From: Isoperla grammatica
Taxonomy: Eukaryota; Arthropoda; Insecta; Plecoptera; Perlodidae
NCBI GenBank assembly: GCA_945910005.1
Contig: CAMDTW010000545.1
Location: forward strand, 60,925 to 124,924
Reading direction: 5' to 3'
DNA length: 64,000 bases
Shown: positions 21,705 through 34,956 of the stretch, in pieces
How positions within the stretch are numbered: position 1 is the stretch's first letter
Layout of the letters: each line of letters opens with the position of its first letter
Program-made: the position numbers and the translations under genes
The notes under the pieces: model-generated
What the model saw: only the letters and a program-made list of their open reading frames with translations
Told to the model about the DNA's origin: nothing
The model's database searches: none

Positions 21705-24525
21705 ATCGTTGTTTTAGAGCGTTTCAGGCTCCAATAAGCACAATTTGTCCATTTCGTCACATTTCGATAACTTCTATAGAAGTTACACCCTCCGTCGAAA
21801 AATAAGAATTATAGGTTGCATTCTCAAGAGTATAATGAAAATGCATAAATTGAGTTTTTTCGTCGTTTTTGGTTAAAATATGCATAAAAAATAGAAATTG
21901 GCTGATTTCAGTCTATCTACCACAAACTTCCAGTTTTAAGAGGAATCTTGCATAAGGCCGGGATTCCTAAGGGTTTCAACCAAAGTTGACAAATCGTTGT
22001 TTTAGAGCGTTTCAGGCTCTAATAAGCACAATTTGTCCATTTCGTCACATTTCGATATCTTCTATAGAAGTTACACCCTCCGTCGAAAAATAAGAATTAT
22101 AGGTTGCATTCTTCAAGAGTATAATGAAAATGCATAAATTGAGTTTTTTCGTCGTTTTTGGTAAAAATATGGATAAAATATAGAAATTGGCTGATTTCAG
22201 TCTATCTACCACAAACTTCGAGTTTTAAGAGGAATCTTGCATACAGCTGGGATTCTTAAGGGTTTCAACCAAATTGCACAAATCGTTGTTTTAGAGCGTT
22301 TCAGGCTCCAATAAGCACAATTTGTCCATTTCGTCACATTACGATAACTTCTATAGAAGTAACACCCTCCGTTGAAAAATAAGAATTATAGGCTGCATTC
22401 TTCAAGAGTATAATGAAAATGCATAAATTGAGTTTTTTCGTCGTTTTTGGTTAAAATATGCATAAAATATAGAAATTGGCTGATTTAAGTCTATCTACCA
22501 CAAACTTCCAGTTTTAAGAGGAATCTTGCATATGGCTGGGATTCCTAAGGGTTTACACCAAATTGCACAAATCATTGTTTTAGAGCGTTTCAGGCTCCAA
22601 TAAGCACAATTTGTCCATTTCGTCACATTTCGATAACTTCTATAGAAGTTACACCCTCCGTTGAAAAATAAGAATTATAGGCTGCATTCTTCAAGAGTAT
22701 TATGAAAATGCATAAATTGAGTTTTTGCGTCGTTTTTGGTAAATATATGCATAAAATATAGAAATTGGCTGATTTCAGTGTATCTACCACAAACTTCCAG
22801 TTTTAAGAGGAATCTTGCATACGGCTGGGATTCCTAAGGGTTTCAACCAAAGTTGACAAATCGTTGTTTTAGAGCGTTTCAGGCTCCAATAAGCACAATT
22901 TGTCCATTTCGTCACATTTCGATAACTACTTTAGAAGTTACACCAACCGTTGAAAAATAATAATGTTAGTGTGCATTCTGAAAGAGTATTATGAAAATGC
23001 ATACATTGAGTTTTTTGGTCGTTTTTGGTTAAAATATGCATAAAATATAGAAATTGGCTGATTTTAGTCTATCTACCACAAACTTCCAGTTTTAAGAGGA
23101 ATCTTGCATACGGCCGGGATTCCTAAGGGTTTCAACCAAAGTTGACAAATCGTTGTTTTAAAGCGTTTCAGGCTCCAATAAGCACAATTTGTCCATTTCG
23201 TCACATTTCGATAACTTCCATAGAAGTTACACCCTCCGTTGAAAAATAAGAATTATAGGCTGCATTCTTCAAGAGTATAATGAAAATGCATAAATTGAGT
23301 TTTTTCGTCGTTTTTGGTTAAAATATGCATAAAATATAAAAATTGGCTGATTTTAGTCTATCTACCACAAACTTCCAGTTTTAAGAGGAATCTTGCATAC
23401 GGCTGGGATTCCTAAGGGTTTCAACCAAATTGCACAAATCGTTATTTTAGAGCGTTTCAGGCTCCAATAAGCACAATTTGTCCATTTCGTAACATTTCGA
23501 TAACTTCTATAGAAGTTACACCCTCCGTTGAAAAATAAGAATTATAGGCTGCATTCTTCAAGAGTATAATGAAAATGCATAAATTGAGTTTTTTCGTCGT
23601 TTTTGGTTAAAATATGCATAAAATATAGAAATTGGCTGATTTTAGTCTATCTACCACAAACTTCCAGTTTTAAGAGGAATCTTGCATACGGCTGGGATTC
23701 CTAAGGGTTTCAACCAAATTGCACAAATCGTTGTTTTAGAGCGTTTCAGGCTCCAATAAGCACAATTTGTCCATTTCGTCACATTTCGATAACTTCTATA
23801 GAAGTTACACCCTCCGTCGAAAAATAAGAATTATAGGTTGCATTCTCAAGAGTATAATGAAAATGCATAAATTGAGTTTTTTCGTCGTTTTTGGTTAAAA
23901 TATGCATAAAAAATAGAAATTGGCCGATTTCAGTCTATCTACCACAAACTTCCAGTTTTAAGAGGAATCTTGCATAAGGCCGGGATTCCTAAGGGTTTCA
24001 ACCAAAGTTGACAAATCGTTGTTTTAGAGCGTTTCAGGCTCTAATAAGCACAATTTGTTCATTTCGTCACATTTCGATATCTTCTATAGAAGTTAGACCC
24101 TCCGTCGAAAAATAAGAATTATAGGTTGCATTCTTCAAGAGTATAATGAAAATGCATAAATTGAGTTTTTTCGTCGTTTTTGGTTAAAATATGGATAAAA
24201 TATAGAAATTGGCTGATTTCAGTCTATCTACCACAAACTTCGAGTTTTAAGAGGAATCTTGCATACAGCTGGGATTCCTAAGGGTTTCAACCAAAGTTGA
24301 CAAATCGTTGTTTTAGAGCGTTTCAGGCTCCAATAAGCACAATTTGTCCATTTCGTCACATTTCGATAACTTCTATAGAAGTAACACCCTCCGTTGAAAA
24401 ATAAGAATTATAGGCTGCATTCTTCAAGAGTATAATGAAAATGCATAAATTGAGTTTTTTTGTCGTTTTTGGTTAAAATATGCATAAAATATAGAAATTG
24501 GCTGATTTAAGTCAATCTACCACAA
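21705..24525 (+). repeat. Segmental duplication, copy 2 (partner 10440-13260)
   Basis: Matches 10440-13260 at an offset of 11265 bp through the shared rare variants CACATTACGATAAC at 22338 and AATGCATACATTGAG at 22996. Private changes here include GGGATTCTTAAGG near 22252, AATCATTG near 22572, TTGTTCATTTCG near 24056 and TTTCGTAACATT near 23487. The position matching the GTTTTAAAACG monomer of copy 1 reads GTTTTAGAGCG, so either that mutation arose on the copy-1 lineage or this copy was converted. Confidence 0.78.
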
Positions 24526-24924
24526 ACTTCCAGTTTTAAGAGGAATCTTGCATATGGCTGGGATTCCTAAGGGTTTACACCAAATTGCACAAATCGTTGT
24601 TTTAGAGCTTTTCAGGCTCCAATAAGCACAATGTGTCCATTTCGTCACATTTCGATAACTTCTATAGAAGTTACACCCTCCGTTGAAAAATAAGAATTAT
24701 AGGCTGCATTCTTCAAGAGTATAATGAAAATGCATAAATTGAGTTTTTTCGTCGTTTTTGGTAAAAATATGCATAAAATATAGAAATTGGCTGATTTCAG
24801 TGTATCTACCACAAACTTCCAGTTTTAAGAGGAATCTTGCATACGGCTGGGATTCCTGAGGGTTTCAACCAAAGTTGACAAATCGTTGTTTTAGAGCGTT
24901 TTAGGCTCCAATAAGCACAATTTG
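24526..24924 (+). repeat. Subtype i monomer with private substitutions
   Basis: A CATATGGCTGGG/GTTTACACC monomer followed by the first part of an h monomer. Private changes are TTTAGAGCTTTTCAGG in place of TTTAGAGCGTTTCAGG, CACAATGTGTCC, and GGGATTCCTGAGGG. No sequence other than satellite is present. Confidence 0.7.
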
Positions 24925-26590
24925 TCCATTTCGTCACATTTCGATAACTACTTTAGAAGTTACACCAACCGTTGAAAAATAATAATGTTAGTGTGCATTC
25001 TGAAAGAGTATAAAGAAAATGCATAAATTGAGTTTTTTGGTGGTTTTTGGTTAAAATATGCATAAAATATAGAAATTGGCTGATTTTAGTCTATCTACCA
25101 CAAACTTCCAGTTTTAAGAGGAATCTTGCATACGGCCGGGATTCCTAAGGGTTTCAACCAAAGTTGACAAATCGTTGTTTTAGAGCGTTTCAGGCTCCAA
25201 TAAGCACAATTTGTCCATTTCGTCACATTTCGATAAATTCTATAGAAGTTACACCCTCCGTTGAAAAATAAGAATTATAGGCTGCATTCTTCAAGAGTAT
25301 AATGAAAATGCATAAATTGAGTTTTTTCGTCGTTTTTGGTTGAAATATGCATAAAATATAGAAATTGGCTGATTTCAGTGTATCTACCACAAACTTCCAG
25401 TTTTAAGAGGAATCTTGCATACGGCTGGGATTCCTAAGGGTTTCAACCAAATCGCACAAATCGTTGTTTTAGAGCGTTTCAGGCTCCAATAAGCACAATT
25501 TGTCCATTTCGTCACATTTCGATAACTTCTATAGAAGTTACACCCTCCGTTGAAAAATAAGAATTATAGGCTGCATTCTTCAAGAGTATAATGAAAATGC
25601 GTAAATTGAGTTTTTTCGTCGTTTTTGGTTAAAATATGCATAAAATATAGAAATTGGCTGATTTCAGTCTATCTACCACAAACTTCCAGTTTTAAGAGGA
25701 ATCTTGCATACGGCCGGGATTCCTAAGGGTTTCAACCAAAGTTACCAAACCGTTGTTTTAGAGCGTTTCAGGCTCCAATAAGCACAATTTGTCCATTTCG
25801 TCACATTTCGATAACTTCTATAGAAGTTAAAACCCTCCGTTGAAAAATAAGAATTATAGGCTGCATTCTTCAAGAGTATAATGAAAATGCATAAATTGAG
25901 TTTTTTCGTCGTTTTTGGTTAAAATATTGCATAAAATATAGAAATTGGCTGATTTCAGTGTATCTACCACAAACTTCCAGTTTTAAGAGGAATCTTGCAT
26001 ACGGCTGGGATTCCTAAGGGTTTCAACCAAAGTTGACAAATCGTTGTTTTAGAGCGTTTCAGGCTCCAATAAGCACAATTTGTCCATTTCGTCACTTTTC
26101 GATAACTACTTTAGAAGTTACACCAACCGTAAAAAAATAATAATGTTATTGTGCATTCTGAAAGAGTATTATGAAAATGCATAAATTGAGTTTTTTGGTC
26201 GTTTTTAGTTAAATATATGCATAAAATATAGAAATTGGCTGATTTTAGTCTATCTACCACAAACTTCCAGTTTTAAGAGGAATCTTGCATACGGCCGGGA
26301 TTCCTAAGGGTTTCAACCAAAGTTGACAAATCGTTGTTTTAGAGCGTTTCAGGCTCCAATAAGCACAATTTGTCCATTTCGTCACATTTCGATAAATTCT
26401 ATAGAAGTTACACCCTCCGTTGAAAAATAAGAATTATAGGCTGCATTCTTCAAGAGTATAATGAAAATGCATAAATTGAGTTTTTTCGTCGTTTTTGGTT
26501 AAAATATGCATAAAATATAGAAATTGGCTGATTTTAGTCTATCTAGCACAAACTTCCAGTTTTAAGAGGAATCTTGCATACGGCTGGGAT
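24925..26590 (+). repeat. Segmental duplication, copy 1 (partner 28405-30065)
   Basis: Shares with 28405-30065 the rare GAGTATAAAGAAAATGC (near 25007 and 28487), CAAATCGCA with AAATGCGTAAATTG, CCAACCGTAAAAAAATAATAATG (after 26123 and 29595), and ATCTAGCACAAAC (near 26543 and 30014). The offset is about 3471-3479 bp, twelve monomers plus small indels. This copy carries GTTACCAAACCG near 25741, GTTAAAACCC near 25829 and AAAATATTGCAT near 25926, single-base differences not in the partner. Confidence 0.78.
25138..25426 (+). repeat. Monomer subtype j (GGCCGGG/GATAAATTC)
   Basis: Marked by CATACGGCCGGG and CGATAAATTCTATAG, which reduces the perfect palindrome to its inner 10 bp. It normally follows the CCAACCG subtype, as here and near 26.3, 29.8, 33.8, 36.1, 41.6, 47.3, 49.3, 52.2, 54.2, 56.5 and 59.4 kb. 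With subtypes i and h it makes the recurring i-h-j series of the second part of the window. Some copies after h instead have TTCCATAG (585, 23.1, 27.5, 32.4, 38.1 kb). Confidence 0.78.
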
Positions 26591-28404
26591 TCCTAAGGGT
26601 TTCAACCAAAGTTGACAAATCGTTGTTTTAGAGCGTTTCAGGCCTCCAAATACGCACAATTTGTCCATTTCGTCACATTTTGATAACTTCTATAGAAGTT
26701 ACACCCTCCGTTGAAAAATAAGAATTATAGGCTGCATTCTTCAAGAGTATAATGAAAATGCATAAATTGAGTTTTTTTCGTCGTTTTTGTTAAAATATGC
26801 ATAAAATATAGAAATTGGCTGATTTAAGTCTATCTACCCACAAACTTCCAGTTTTAAGAGGAATCTTGCATATGGCTGGGATTCCTAAGGGTTTACACCA
26901 AATTGCACAAATCGTTGTTTTAGAGCGTTTCAGGCTCCAATAAGCACAATTTGTCCATTTCGTCACATTTCGATAACTTCTATAGAAGTTACACCCCTCC
27001 GTTGAAAAATAAGAATTATAGGCTGCATTCTTCAAGAGTATTATGAAAATGCATAAATTGAGTTTTTTCGTCGTTTTTTGGTAAAAATATGCATAAAATA
27101 TAGAAATTGGCTGATTTCAGTGTATCTACCACAAACTTCCAGTTTTAAGAGGAATCTTGCATACGGCTGGGATTCCTAAGGGTTTCAACCAAAGTTGACA
27201 AATCGTTGTTTTAGAGCGTTTCAGGCTCCAATAAGCACAATTTGTCCATTTCGTCACATTTCGATAACTACTTTAGAAGTTACACCAACCGTTGAAAAAT
27301 AATAATGTTAGTGTGCATTCTGAAAGAGTATTATGAAAATGCATAAATTGAGTTTTTTTGGTCGTTTTTTGGTTAAAATATGCATAAAATATAGAAATTG
27401 GCTGATTTTAGTCTATCTACCAACAAACTTCCAGTTTTAAGAGGAATCTTGCATACGGCCGGGATTCCTAAGGGTTTCAACCAAAGTTGACAAATCGTTG
27501 TTTTAGAGCGTTTCAGGCTCCAATAAGCACAATTTGTCCATTTCGTCACATTTCGATAACTTCCATAGAAGTTACACCCTCCGTTGAAAAATAAGAATTA
27601 TAGGCTGCATTCTTCAAGAGTATAATGAAAATGCATAAATTGAGTTTTTTCGTCGTTTTTGGTTAAAATATGCATAAAAAATAGAAATTGGCCGATTTCA
27701 GTCTATCTACCACAAACTTCCAGTTTAAAGAGGAATCTTGCATAAGGCCGGGATTCCTAAGGGTTTCAACCAAAGTTGACAAATCGTTGTTTTAGAGCGT
27801 TTCAGGCTCTAATAAGCACAATTTGTCCATTTCGTCACATTTCGATATCTTCTATAGAAGTTAGACCCTCCGTCGAAAAATAAGAATTATAGGTTGCATT
27901 CTTCAAGAGTATAATGAAAATGCATAAATTGAGTTTTTTCGTCGTTTTTGGTTAAAATATGGATAAAATATAGAAATTGGCTGATTTCAGTCTATCTACC
28001 ACAAACTTCGAGTTTTAAGAGGAATCTTGCATACAGCTGGGATTCCTAAGGGTTTCAACCAAAGTTGACAAATCGTTGATTTAGAGCGTTTCAGGCTCCA
28101 ATAAGCACAATTTGTCCATTTCGTCACATTTCGATAACTTCTATAGAAGTAACACCCTCCGTTGAAAAATAAGAATTATAGGCTGCATTCTTCAAGAGTA
28201 TAATGAAAATGCATAAATTGAGTTTTTTTGTCGTTTTTGGTTAAAATATGCATAAAATATAGAAATTGGCTGATTTAAGTCAATCTACCACAAACTTCCA
28301 GTTTTAAGAGGAATCTTGCATATGGCTGGGATTCCTAAGGGTTTACACCAAATTGCACAAATCGTTGTTTTAGAGCGTTTCAGGCTCCAATAAGCACAAT
28401 TTGT
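26591..28404 (+). repeat. Satellite block related to 37.7-39.1 kb, indel-rich
   Basis: From about 27035 this block matches 37715-39107 at an offset of 10677-10680 bp: CCAACCG at 27285 and 37964, CAGTTTAAAGAGG at 27721 and 38398, and a GTTTACACC monomer at the end of each. It has a high density of one-base indels, for example GGCCTCCAAATACGCAC near 26642, a longer T run near 26770, CTACCCACAAAC near 26838, ACACCCCTCC near 26993 and CTACCAACAAAC near 27419. The partner at 37.7 kb is clean. Confidence 0.75.
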
Positions 28405-30065
28405 CCATTTCGTCACATTTCGATAACTACTTTAGAAGTTACACCAACCGTTGAAAAATAATAATGTTAGTGTGCATTCTGAAAGAGTATAAAGAAAATG
28501 CATAAATTGAGTTTTTTGGTCGTTTTTTGGTTAAAATATGCATAAAATATAGAAATTGGCTGATTTTAGTCTATCTACACAAACTTCCAGTTTTAAGAGG
28601 AATCTTGCATACGGCCGGGATTTCCTAAGGGTTTCAACCAAAGTTGACAAATCGTTGTTTTAGAGCGTTTCAGGCTCCAATAAGCACAATTTGTCCATTT
28701 CGTCACATTTCGATAAATTCTATAGAAGTTACACCCTCCGTTGAAAAATAAGAATTATAGGCTGCATTCTTCAAGAGTATAATGAAAATGCATAAATTGA
28801 GTTTTTTCGTCGTTTTTGGTTGAAATATGCATAAATATAGAAATTGGCTGATTTCAGTGTATCTACCACAAACTTCCAGTTTTAAGAGGAATCTTGCATA
28901 CGGCTGGGATTCCTAAGGGTTTCAACCAAATCGCACAAATCGATGTTTTAGAGCGTTTCAGGCTCCAATAAGCACAATTTGTCCATTTCGTCACATTTCG
29001 ATAACTTCTATAGCCGTTACACCCTCCGTTGAAAAATAAGAATTATAGGCTGCATTCTTCAAGAGTATAATGAAAATGTGTAAATTGAGTTTTTCGTCGT
29101 TTTTGGTTAAAATATGCATAAAATATAGAAATTGGCTGATTTCAGTCTATCTACCACAAACTTCCAGTTTTATGAGGAATCTTGCATACGGCCGGGATTC
29201 CTAAGGGTTTCAACCAAAGTTGACAAATCGTTGTTTTAGAGCGTTTCAGGCTCCAATAAGCACAATTTGTCCATTTCGTCACATTTCGATAACTTCTATA
29301 GAAGTTACACCCCTCGTTGAAAATAGATTTATAGGCTGCATTCTTCAAGAGTATAATGAAAATGCATAAATTGAGTTTTTTCGTCGTTTTTGGTTAAAAT
29401 ATGCATAAAATATAGAAATTGGCTGATTTCAGTGTATCTACCACAACTTCAGTTTTAAGAGGAATCTTGCATACGGCTGGGATTCCTAAGGGTTTCAACC
29501 AAAGTTGACAAATCGTTGTTTTAGAGCGTTTCAGGCTCCAATAAGCATAATTTGTCCATTTCGTCACATTTAGATAACTACTTTAGAAGTTACACCAACC
29601 GTAAAAAAATAATAATGTTAGTGTGCATTCTGAAAGAGTATTATGAAAATGCATAAATTGAGTTTTTTGGTCGTTTTTGGTTAAAATATGCATAAAATAT
29701 AGAAATTGGCTGATTTTAGTCTATCTACCACAAACTTCCAGTTTTAAGAGGAATCTTGCATACGGCCGGGATTCCTAAGGGTTTCAACCAAAGTTGACAA
29801 ATCGTTGTTTAAGAGCGTTTCAGGCTCCAATAAGCACAATTTGTCCATTTCGTCACATTTCGATAAATTCTATAGAAGTTACACCCTCCGTTGAAAAATA
29901 AGAATTATAGGCTGCATTCTTCAAGAGTATAATGAAAATGCATAAATTGAGTTTTTTCGTCGTTTTTGGTTAAAATATGCATAAAATATAGAAATTGGCT
30001 GATTTTAGTCTATCTAGCACAAACTTCCAGTTTTAAGAGGAATCTTGCATACGGCTGGGATTCCT
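28405..30065 (+). repeat. Segmental duplication, copy 2 (partner 24925-26590)
   Basis: Matches 24925-26590 through GAGTATAAAGAAAATGC, GCGCA-like CAAATCGCA monomers and ATCTAGCACAAAC. The left boundary falls inside a monomer: it begins as subtype i (CATATGGCTGGG, GTTTACACC) and becomes subtype h (ACTACTTT, CCAACCG at 28444), a chimera. Local defects include CTACACAAAC near 28578, GGGATTTCC near 28620, CATAAATATAG near 28833, CTATAGCCGTTAC near 29012, CCCCTCGTTGAAAATAG near 29311 and CCACAACTTCAG near 29444. Confidence 0.75.
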
Positions 30066-31212
30066 AAGGGTTTCAACCAAATCGCAGAAATCGTTGTTTT
30101 AGAGCGTTTCAGGCTCCAATAAGCACAATTTGTCCATTTCGTCACATTTCGATAACTTCTATAGAAGTTACACCCTCCGTTGAAAAATAAGAATTATAGG
30201 CTGCATTCTTCAAGAGTATAATGAAAATGCGTAAATTGAGTTTTTTCGTCGTTTTTGGTTAAAATATGCATAAAATATAGAAATTGGCTGATTTCAGTCT
30301 ATCTACCACAAACTTCCAGTTTTAAGAGGAATCTTGCATACGGCCGGGATTCCTAAGGGTTTCAACCAAAGTTGACAAATCGTTGTTTTAGAGCGTTTCA
30401 GGCTCCAATAAGCACAATTTGTCCAGTTCGTCACATTTCGATAACTTCTATAGAAGTTACACCCTCCGTTGAAAAATAAGAATTATAGGCTGCATTCTTC
30501 AAGAGTATAATAAAAATGCATAAATTGAGTTTTTTCGTCGTTTTTGGTTAAAATATGCATAAAATATAAAAATTGGCTGATTTTAGTCTATCTACCACAA
30601 ACTTCCAGTTTTAAGAGGAATCTTGCATACGGCTGGGATTCCTAAGGGTTTCAACCAAATTGCACAAATCGTTGTTTTAGAGCGTTTTAGGCTCCAATAA
30701 GCACAATTTGTCCATTTCGTCACATTTCGATAACTTCTATAGAAGTTACACCCTCCGTTGAAAAATAAGGAATTATAGGCTGCATTCCTTCAAGAGTATA
30801 ATGAAAATGCATAAATTGAGTTGGTTCGTCGTTTTTGGTTAAAATATGCATAAAATATAGAAATTGGCTGATTTAAGTCTATCTACCACAAACTTCCAGT
30901 TTTAAGAGGAATCTTGCATACGGCTGGGATTCCTAAGGGTTTCAACCAAATTGCACAAATCGTTGTTTTAGAGCGTTTCAGGCTCCATTAAGCACAATTT
31001 GTCCATTTCGTCACATTTCGATAACTTCTATAGAAGTTTTACCCTCCGTCGAAAAATAAGAATTATAGGTTGCATTCTCAAGAGTATAATGAAAATGCAT
31101 AAATTGAGTTTTTTCGTCGTTTTTGGTTAAAATATGCATAAAAAAAAAAATTGGCTGATTTCAGTCTATTTACCACAAACTTTCAGTTTTAAGAGGAATC
31201 TTGCATAAGGCC
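30066..31212 (+). repeat. Block P, first copy (partner about 33960-34956)
   Basis: Marked by GTCCAGTTCGTC (30423 and 34169), GAGTATAATAAAAATGC, TTTTAGGCTCC, GAGTTGGTTCGTCG and GAAGTTTTACCCTCC, all found only in these two places, offset 3744-3746 bp (13 monomers less 11 bases). It ends with a g copy whose A run after ATGCAT has grown to 11 (near 31140). AAGGAATTATAGG near 30769 and CATTCCTTCAAG near 30787 are private one-base insertions. Confidence 0.78.
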
Positions 31213-32646
31213 GGGATTCCTAAGGGTTTCAACCAAAGTTGACAAATCGTTGTTTTAGAGCGTTTCAGGCTCTAATAAGCACAATTTGTCCATTTCGTCA
31301 CATTTCGATATCTTCTATAGAAGTTAGACCCTCCGTCGAAAAATAAGAATTATAGGTTGCATTCTTCAAGAGTATAATGAAAATGCATAAATTGAGTTTT
31401 TTCGTCGTTTTTGGTTAAAATATGGATAAAATATAGAAATTGGCTGATTTCAGTCTATCTACCACAAACTTTGAGTTTTAAGAGGAATCTTGCATACAGC
31501 TGGGATTCCTAAGGGTTTCAACCAAAGTTGACAAATCGTTGTTTTAGAGCGTTTCAGGCTCCAATAAGCACAATTTTTCCATTTCGTCACATTTCGATAA
31601 CTTCTATAGAAGTAACACCCTCCGTTGAAAAATAAGAATTATAGGCTGCATTCTTCAAGAGTATAATGAAAATGCATAAATTGAGTTTTTTCGTCGTTTT
31701 TGGTTAAAATATGCATAAAATATAAAAGATGGCTGATTTAAGTCTATCTACCACAAACTTCCAGTTTTAAGAGGAATCTTGCATACGGCTGGGATTCCTA
31801 AGGGTTTACACCAAATTGCACAAATCGTTGTTTTAGAGCGTTTCAGGCTCCAATAAGCACAATTTGTCCATTTCGTCACATTTCGATAACTTCTATAGAA
31901 GTTACACCCTCCGTTGAAAAATAAGAATTATAGGCTGCATTCTTCAAGAGTATAATGAAAATGCATAAATTGAGTTTTTTTCGTCGTTTTGGTAAAAATA
32001 TGCATAAAATATAGAAATTGCTGATTTCAGTGTATCTACCACAAACTTCCAGTTTTAAGAGGAATCTTGCATACGGCTGGGATTCCTAAGGGTTTCAACC
32101 AAAGTTGACAAATCGTTGTTTTAGAGCGTTTCAGGTTCCAATAAGCACAATTTGTCCATTTCGTCACATTTCGATAACTACTTTAGAAGTTACCAACCGT
32201 TGAAAAATAATAATGTTAGTGTGCATTCTGAAAGAGTATTATGAAAATGCATAAATTGAGTTTTTTGGTCGTTTTTGGTTAAAATATGCATAAAATATAG
32301 AAATTGGCTGATTTTAGTCTATCTACCACAAACTTCCAGTTTTAAGAGGAATCTTGCATACGGCCGGGATTCCTAAGGGTTTCAACCAAAGTTGACAAAT
32401 CGTTGTTTTAGAGCGTTTCAGGCTCCAATAAGCACAATTTGTCCATTTCGTCACATTTCGATAACTTCCATAGAAGTTACACCCTCCGTTGAAAAATAAG
32501 AATTATAGGCTGCATTCTTCAAGAGTATAATGAAAATGCATAAATTGAGTTTTTTCGTCGTTTTTGGTTAAAATATGCATAACAAATAGAAATTGGCCGA
32601 TTTCAGTCTATCTACCACAACTTCCAGTGGAATCTTGCATAAGGCC
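31213..32646 (+). repeat. Block R, copy R1 (five monomers)
   Basis: A five-monomer unit: b with CTTTGAG, then a monomer with CAATTTTTCCATTTCG and ATATAAAAGATGGCTG, then CGGCTGGG/GTTTACACC, then h with GGTTCCAATAAG, then GGCCGGG. The AAAAGATGG marker is at 31724, 33158, 35469 and 40959. This copy has CGTTACC-type losses: TTACCAACC near 32192 lacks two bases, ATTGCTGATT near 32017 lacks one, and CCAGTGGAATC at 32625-32632 lacks 7 bp (TTTAAGA), so it is 1434 bp rather than about 1445. Confidence 0.8.
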
Positions 32647-33959
32647 GGGATTCCTAAGGGTTTCAACCAAAGTTGACAAATCGTTGTTTTAGAGCGTTTC
32701 AGGCTCTAATAAGCACAATTTGTCCATTTCGTCACATTTCGATATCTTCTATAGAAGTTAGACCCTCCGTCGAAAAATAAGAATTATAGGTTGCATTCTT
32801 CAAGAGTATAATGAAAATGCATAAATTGAGTTTTTTCGTCGTTTTTGGTTAAAATATGGATAAAATATAGAAATTGGCTGATTTCAGTCTATCTACCACA
32901 AACTTTGAGTTTTAAGAGGAATCTTGCATACAGCTGGGATTCCTAAGGGTTTCAACCAAAGTTGACAAATCGTTGTTTTAGAGCGTTTCAGGCTCCAATA
33001 AGCACAATTTTTCCATTTCGTCACATTTCGATAACTTCTATAGAAGTAACACCCTCCGTTGAAAAATAAGAATTATAGGCTGCATTCTTCAAGAGTATAA
33101 TGAAAATGCATAAATTGAGTTTTTTCGTCGTTTTTGGTTAAAATATGCATAAAATATAAAAGATGGCTGATTTAAGTCTATCTACCACAAACTTCCAGTT
33201 TTAAGAGGAATCTTGCATACGGCTGGGATTCCTAAGGGTTTACACCAAATTGCACAAATCGTTGTTTTAGAGCGTTTCAGGCTCCAATAAGCACAATTTG
33301 TCCATTTCGTCACATTTCGATAACTTCTATAGAAGTTACACCCTCCGTTGAAAAATAAGAATTATAGGCTGCATTCTTCAAGAGTATAATGAAAATGCAT
33401 AAATTGAGTTTTTTCGTCGTTTTTGGTAAAAATATGCATAAAATATAGAAATTGGCTGATTTCAGTGTATCTACCACAAACTTCCAGTTTTAAGAGGAAT
33501 CTTGCATACGGCTGGGATTCCTAAGGGTTTCAACCAAAGTTGACAAATCGTTGTTTTAGAGCGTTTCAGGTTCCAATAAGCACAATTTGTCCATTTCGTC
33601 ACATTTCGATAACTACTTTAGAAGTTACACCAACCGTTGAAAAATAATAATGTTAGTGTGCATTCTGAAAGAGTATTATGAAAATGCATAAATTGAGTTT
33701 TTTGGTCGTTTTTGGTTAAAATATGCATAAAATATAGAAATTGGCTGATTTTAGTCTATCTACCACAAACTTCCAGTTTTAAGAGGAATCTTGCATACGG
33801 CCGGGATTCCTAAGGGTTTCAACCAAAGTTGACAAATCGTTGTTTTAGAGCGTTTCAGGCTCCAATAAGCATAATTTGTCCATTTTGTCACATTTCGATA
33901 AATTCTATAGAAGTTACACCCTCCGTTGAAAAATAAGAATTATAGGCTGCATTCTTCAA
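32647..33959 (+). repeat. Block R, copy R2
   Basis: Repeats R1 at an offset of 1434 bp with the same CTTTGAG, CAATTTTTCC, AAAAGATGG and GGTTCCAATAAG marks but without the R1 deletions. Its last monomer differs from R1's: it has CATTTTGTCAC and GATAAATTC, as R3 does, so R2 and R3 share their right-hand end while R1 has a TTCCATAG monomer. Confidence 0.8.
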
Positions 33960-34956
33960 GAGTATAATGAAAATGCGTAAATTGAGTTTTTTCGTCGTTT
34001 TTGGTTAAAATATGCATAAAATATAGAAATTGGCTGATTTCAGTCTATCTACCACAAACTTCCAGTTTTAAGAGGAATCTTGCATACGGCCGGGATTCCT
34101 AAGGGTTTCAACCAAAGTTGACAAATCGTTGTTTTAGAGCGTTTCAGGCTCCAATAAGCACAATGTGTCCAGTTCGTCACATTTCGATAACTTCTATAGA
34201 AGTTACACCCTCCGTTGAAAAATAAGAATTATAGGCTGCATTCTTCAAGAGTATAATAAAAATGCATAAATTGAGTTTTTTCGTCGTTTTTGGTTAAAAT
34301 ATGCATAAAATATAAAAATTGGCTGATTTTAGTCTATCTACCACAAACTTCCAGTTTTAAGAGGAATCTTGCATACGGCTGGGATTCCTAAGGGTTTCAA
34401 CCAAATTGCACAAATCGTTGTTTTAGAGCGTTTTAGGCTCCAATAAGCACAATTTGTCCATTTCGTCACATTTCGATAACTTCTATAGAAGTTACACCCT
34501 CCGTTGAAAAATAAGAATTATAGGCTGCATTCTTCAAGAGTATAATGAAAATGCATAAATTGAGTTGGTTCGTCGTTTTTGGTTAAAATATGCATAAAAT
34601 ATAGAAATTGGCTGATTTAAGTCTATCTACCACAAACTTCCAGTTTTAAGAGGAATCTTGCATACGGCTGGGATTCCTAAGGGTTTCAACCAAATTGCAC
34701 AAATCGTTGTTTTAGAGCGTTTCAGGCTCCATTAAGCACAATTTGTCCATTTCGTCACATTTCGATAACTTCTATAGAAGTTTTACCCTCCGTCGAAAAA
34801 TAAGAATTATAGGTTGCATTCTCAAGAGTATAATGAAAATGCATAAATTGAGTTTTTTCGTCGTTTTGGTTAAAATATGCATAAAAAAAAAAAATTGGCT
34901 GATTTCAGTCTATCTACCACAAACTTTCAGTTTTAAGAGGAATCTTGCATAAGGCC
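33960..34956 (+). repeat. Block P', second copy of P
   Basis: Carries the P marks GTCCAGTTCGTC (34169), TATAATAAAAATGC, GAGTTGGTTCGTCG and GAAGTTTTACCC, ending with a g-type monomer whose A run is 12 (34883-34894). CACAATGTGTCC near 34163 and a short GTCGTTTTGG (one T fewer, near 34864) are private. Confidence 0.78.

Noticed and set aside
34743..34952. Plus-strand open frame of 69 codons
   Set aside because: Caused by a missing T in GTCGTTTTGG and a long A run in a g monomer; the equivalent frame is closed in the other copies.
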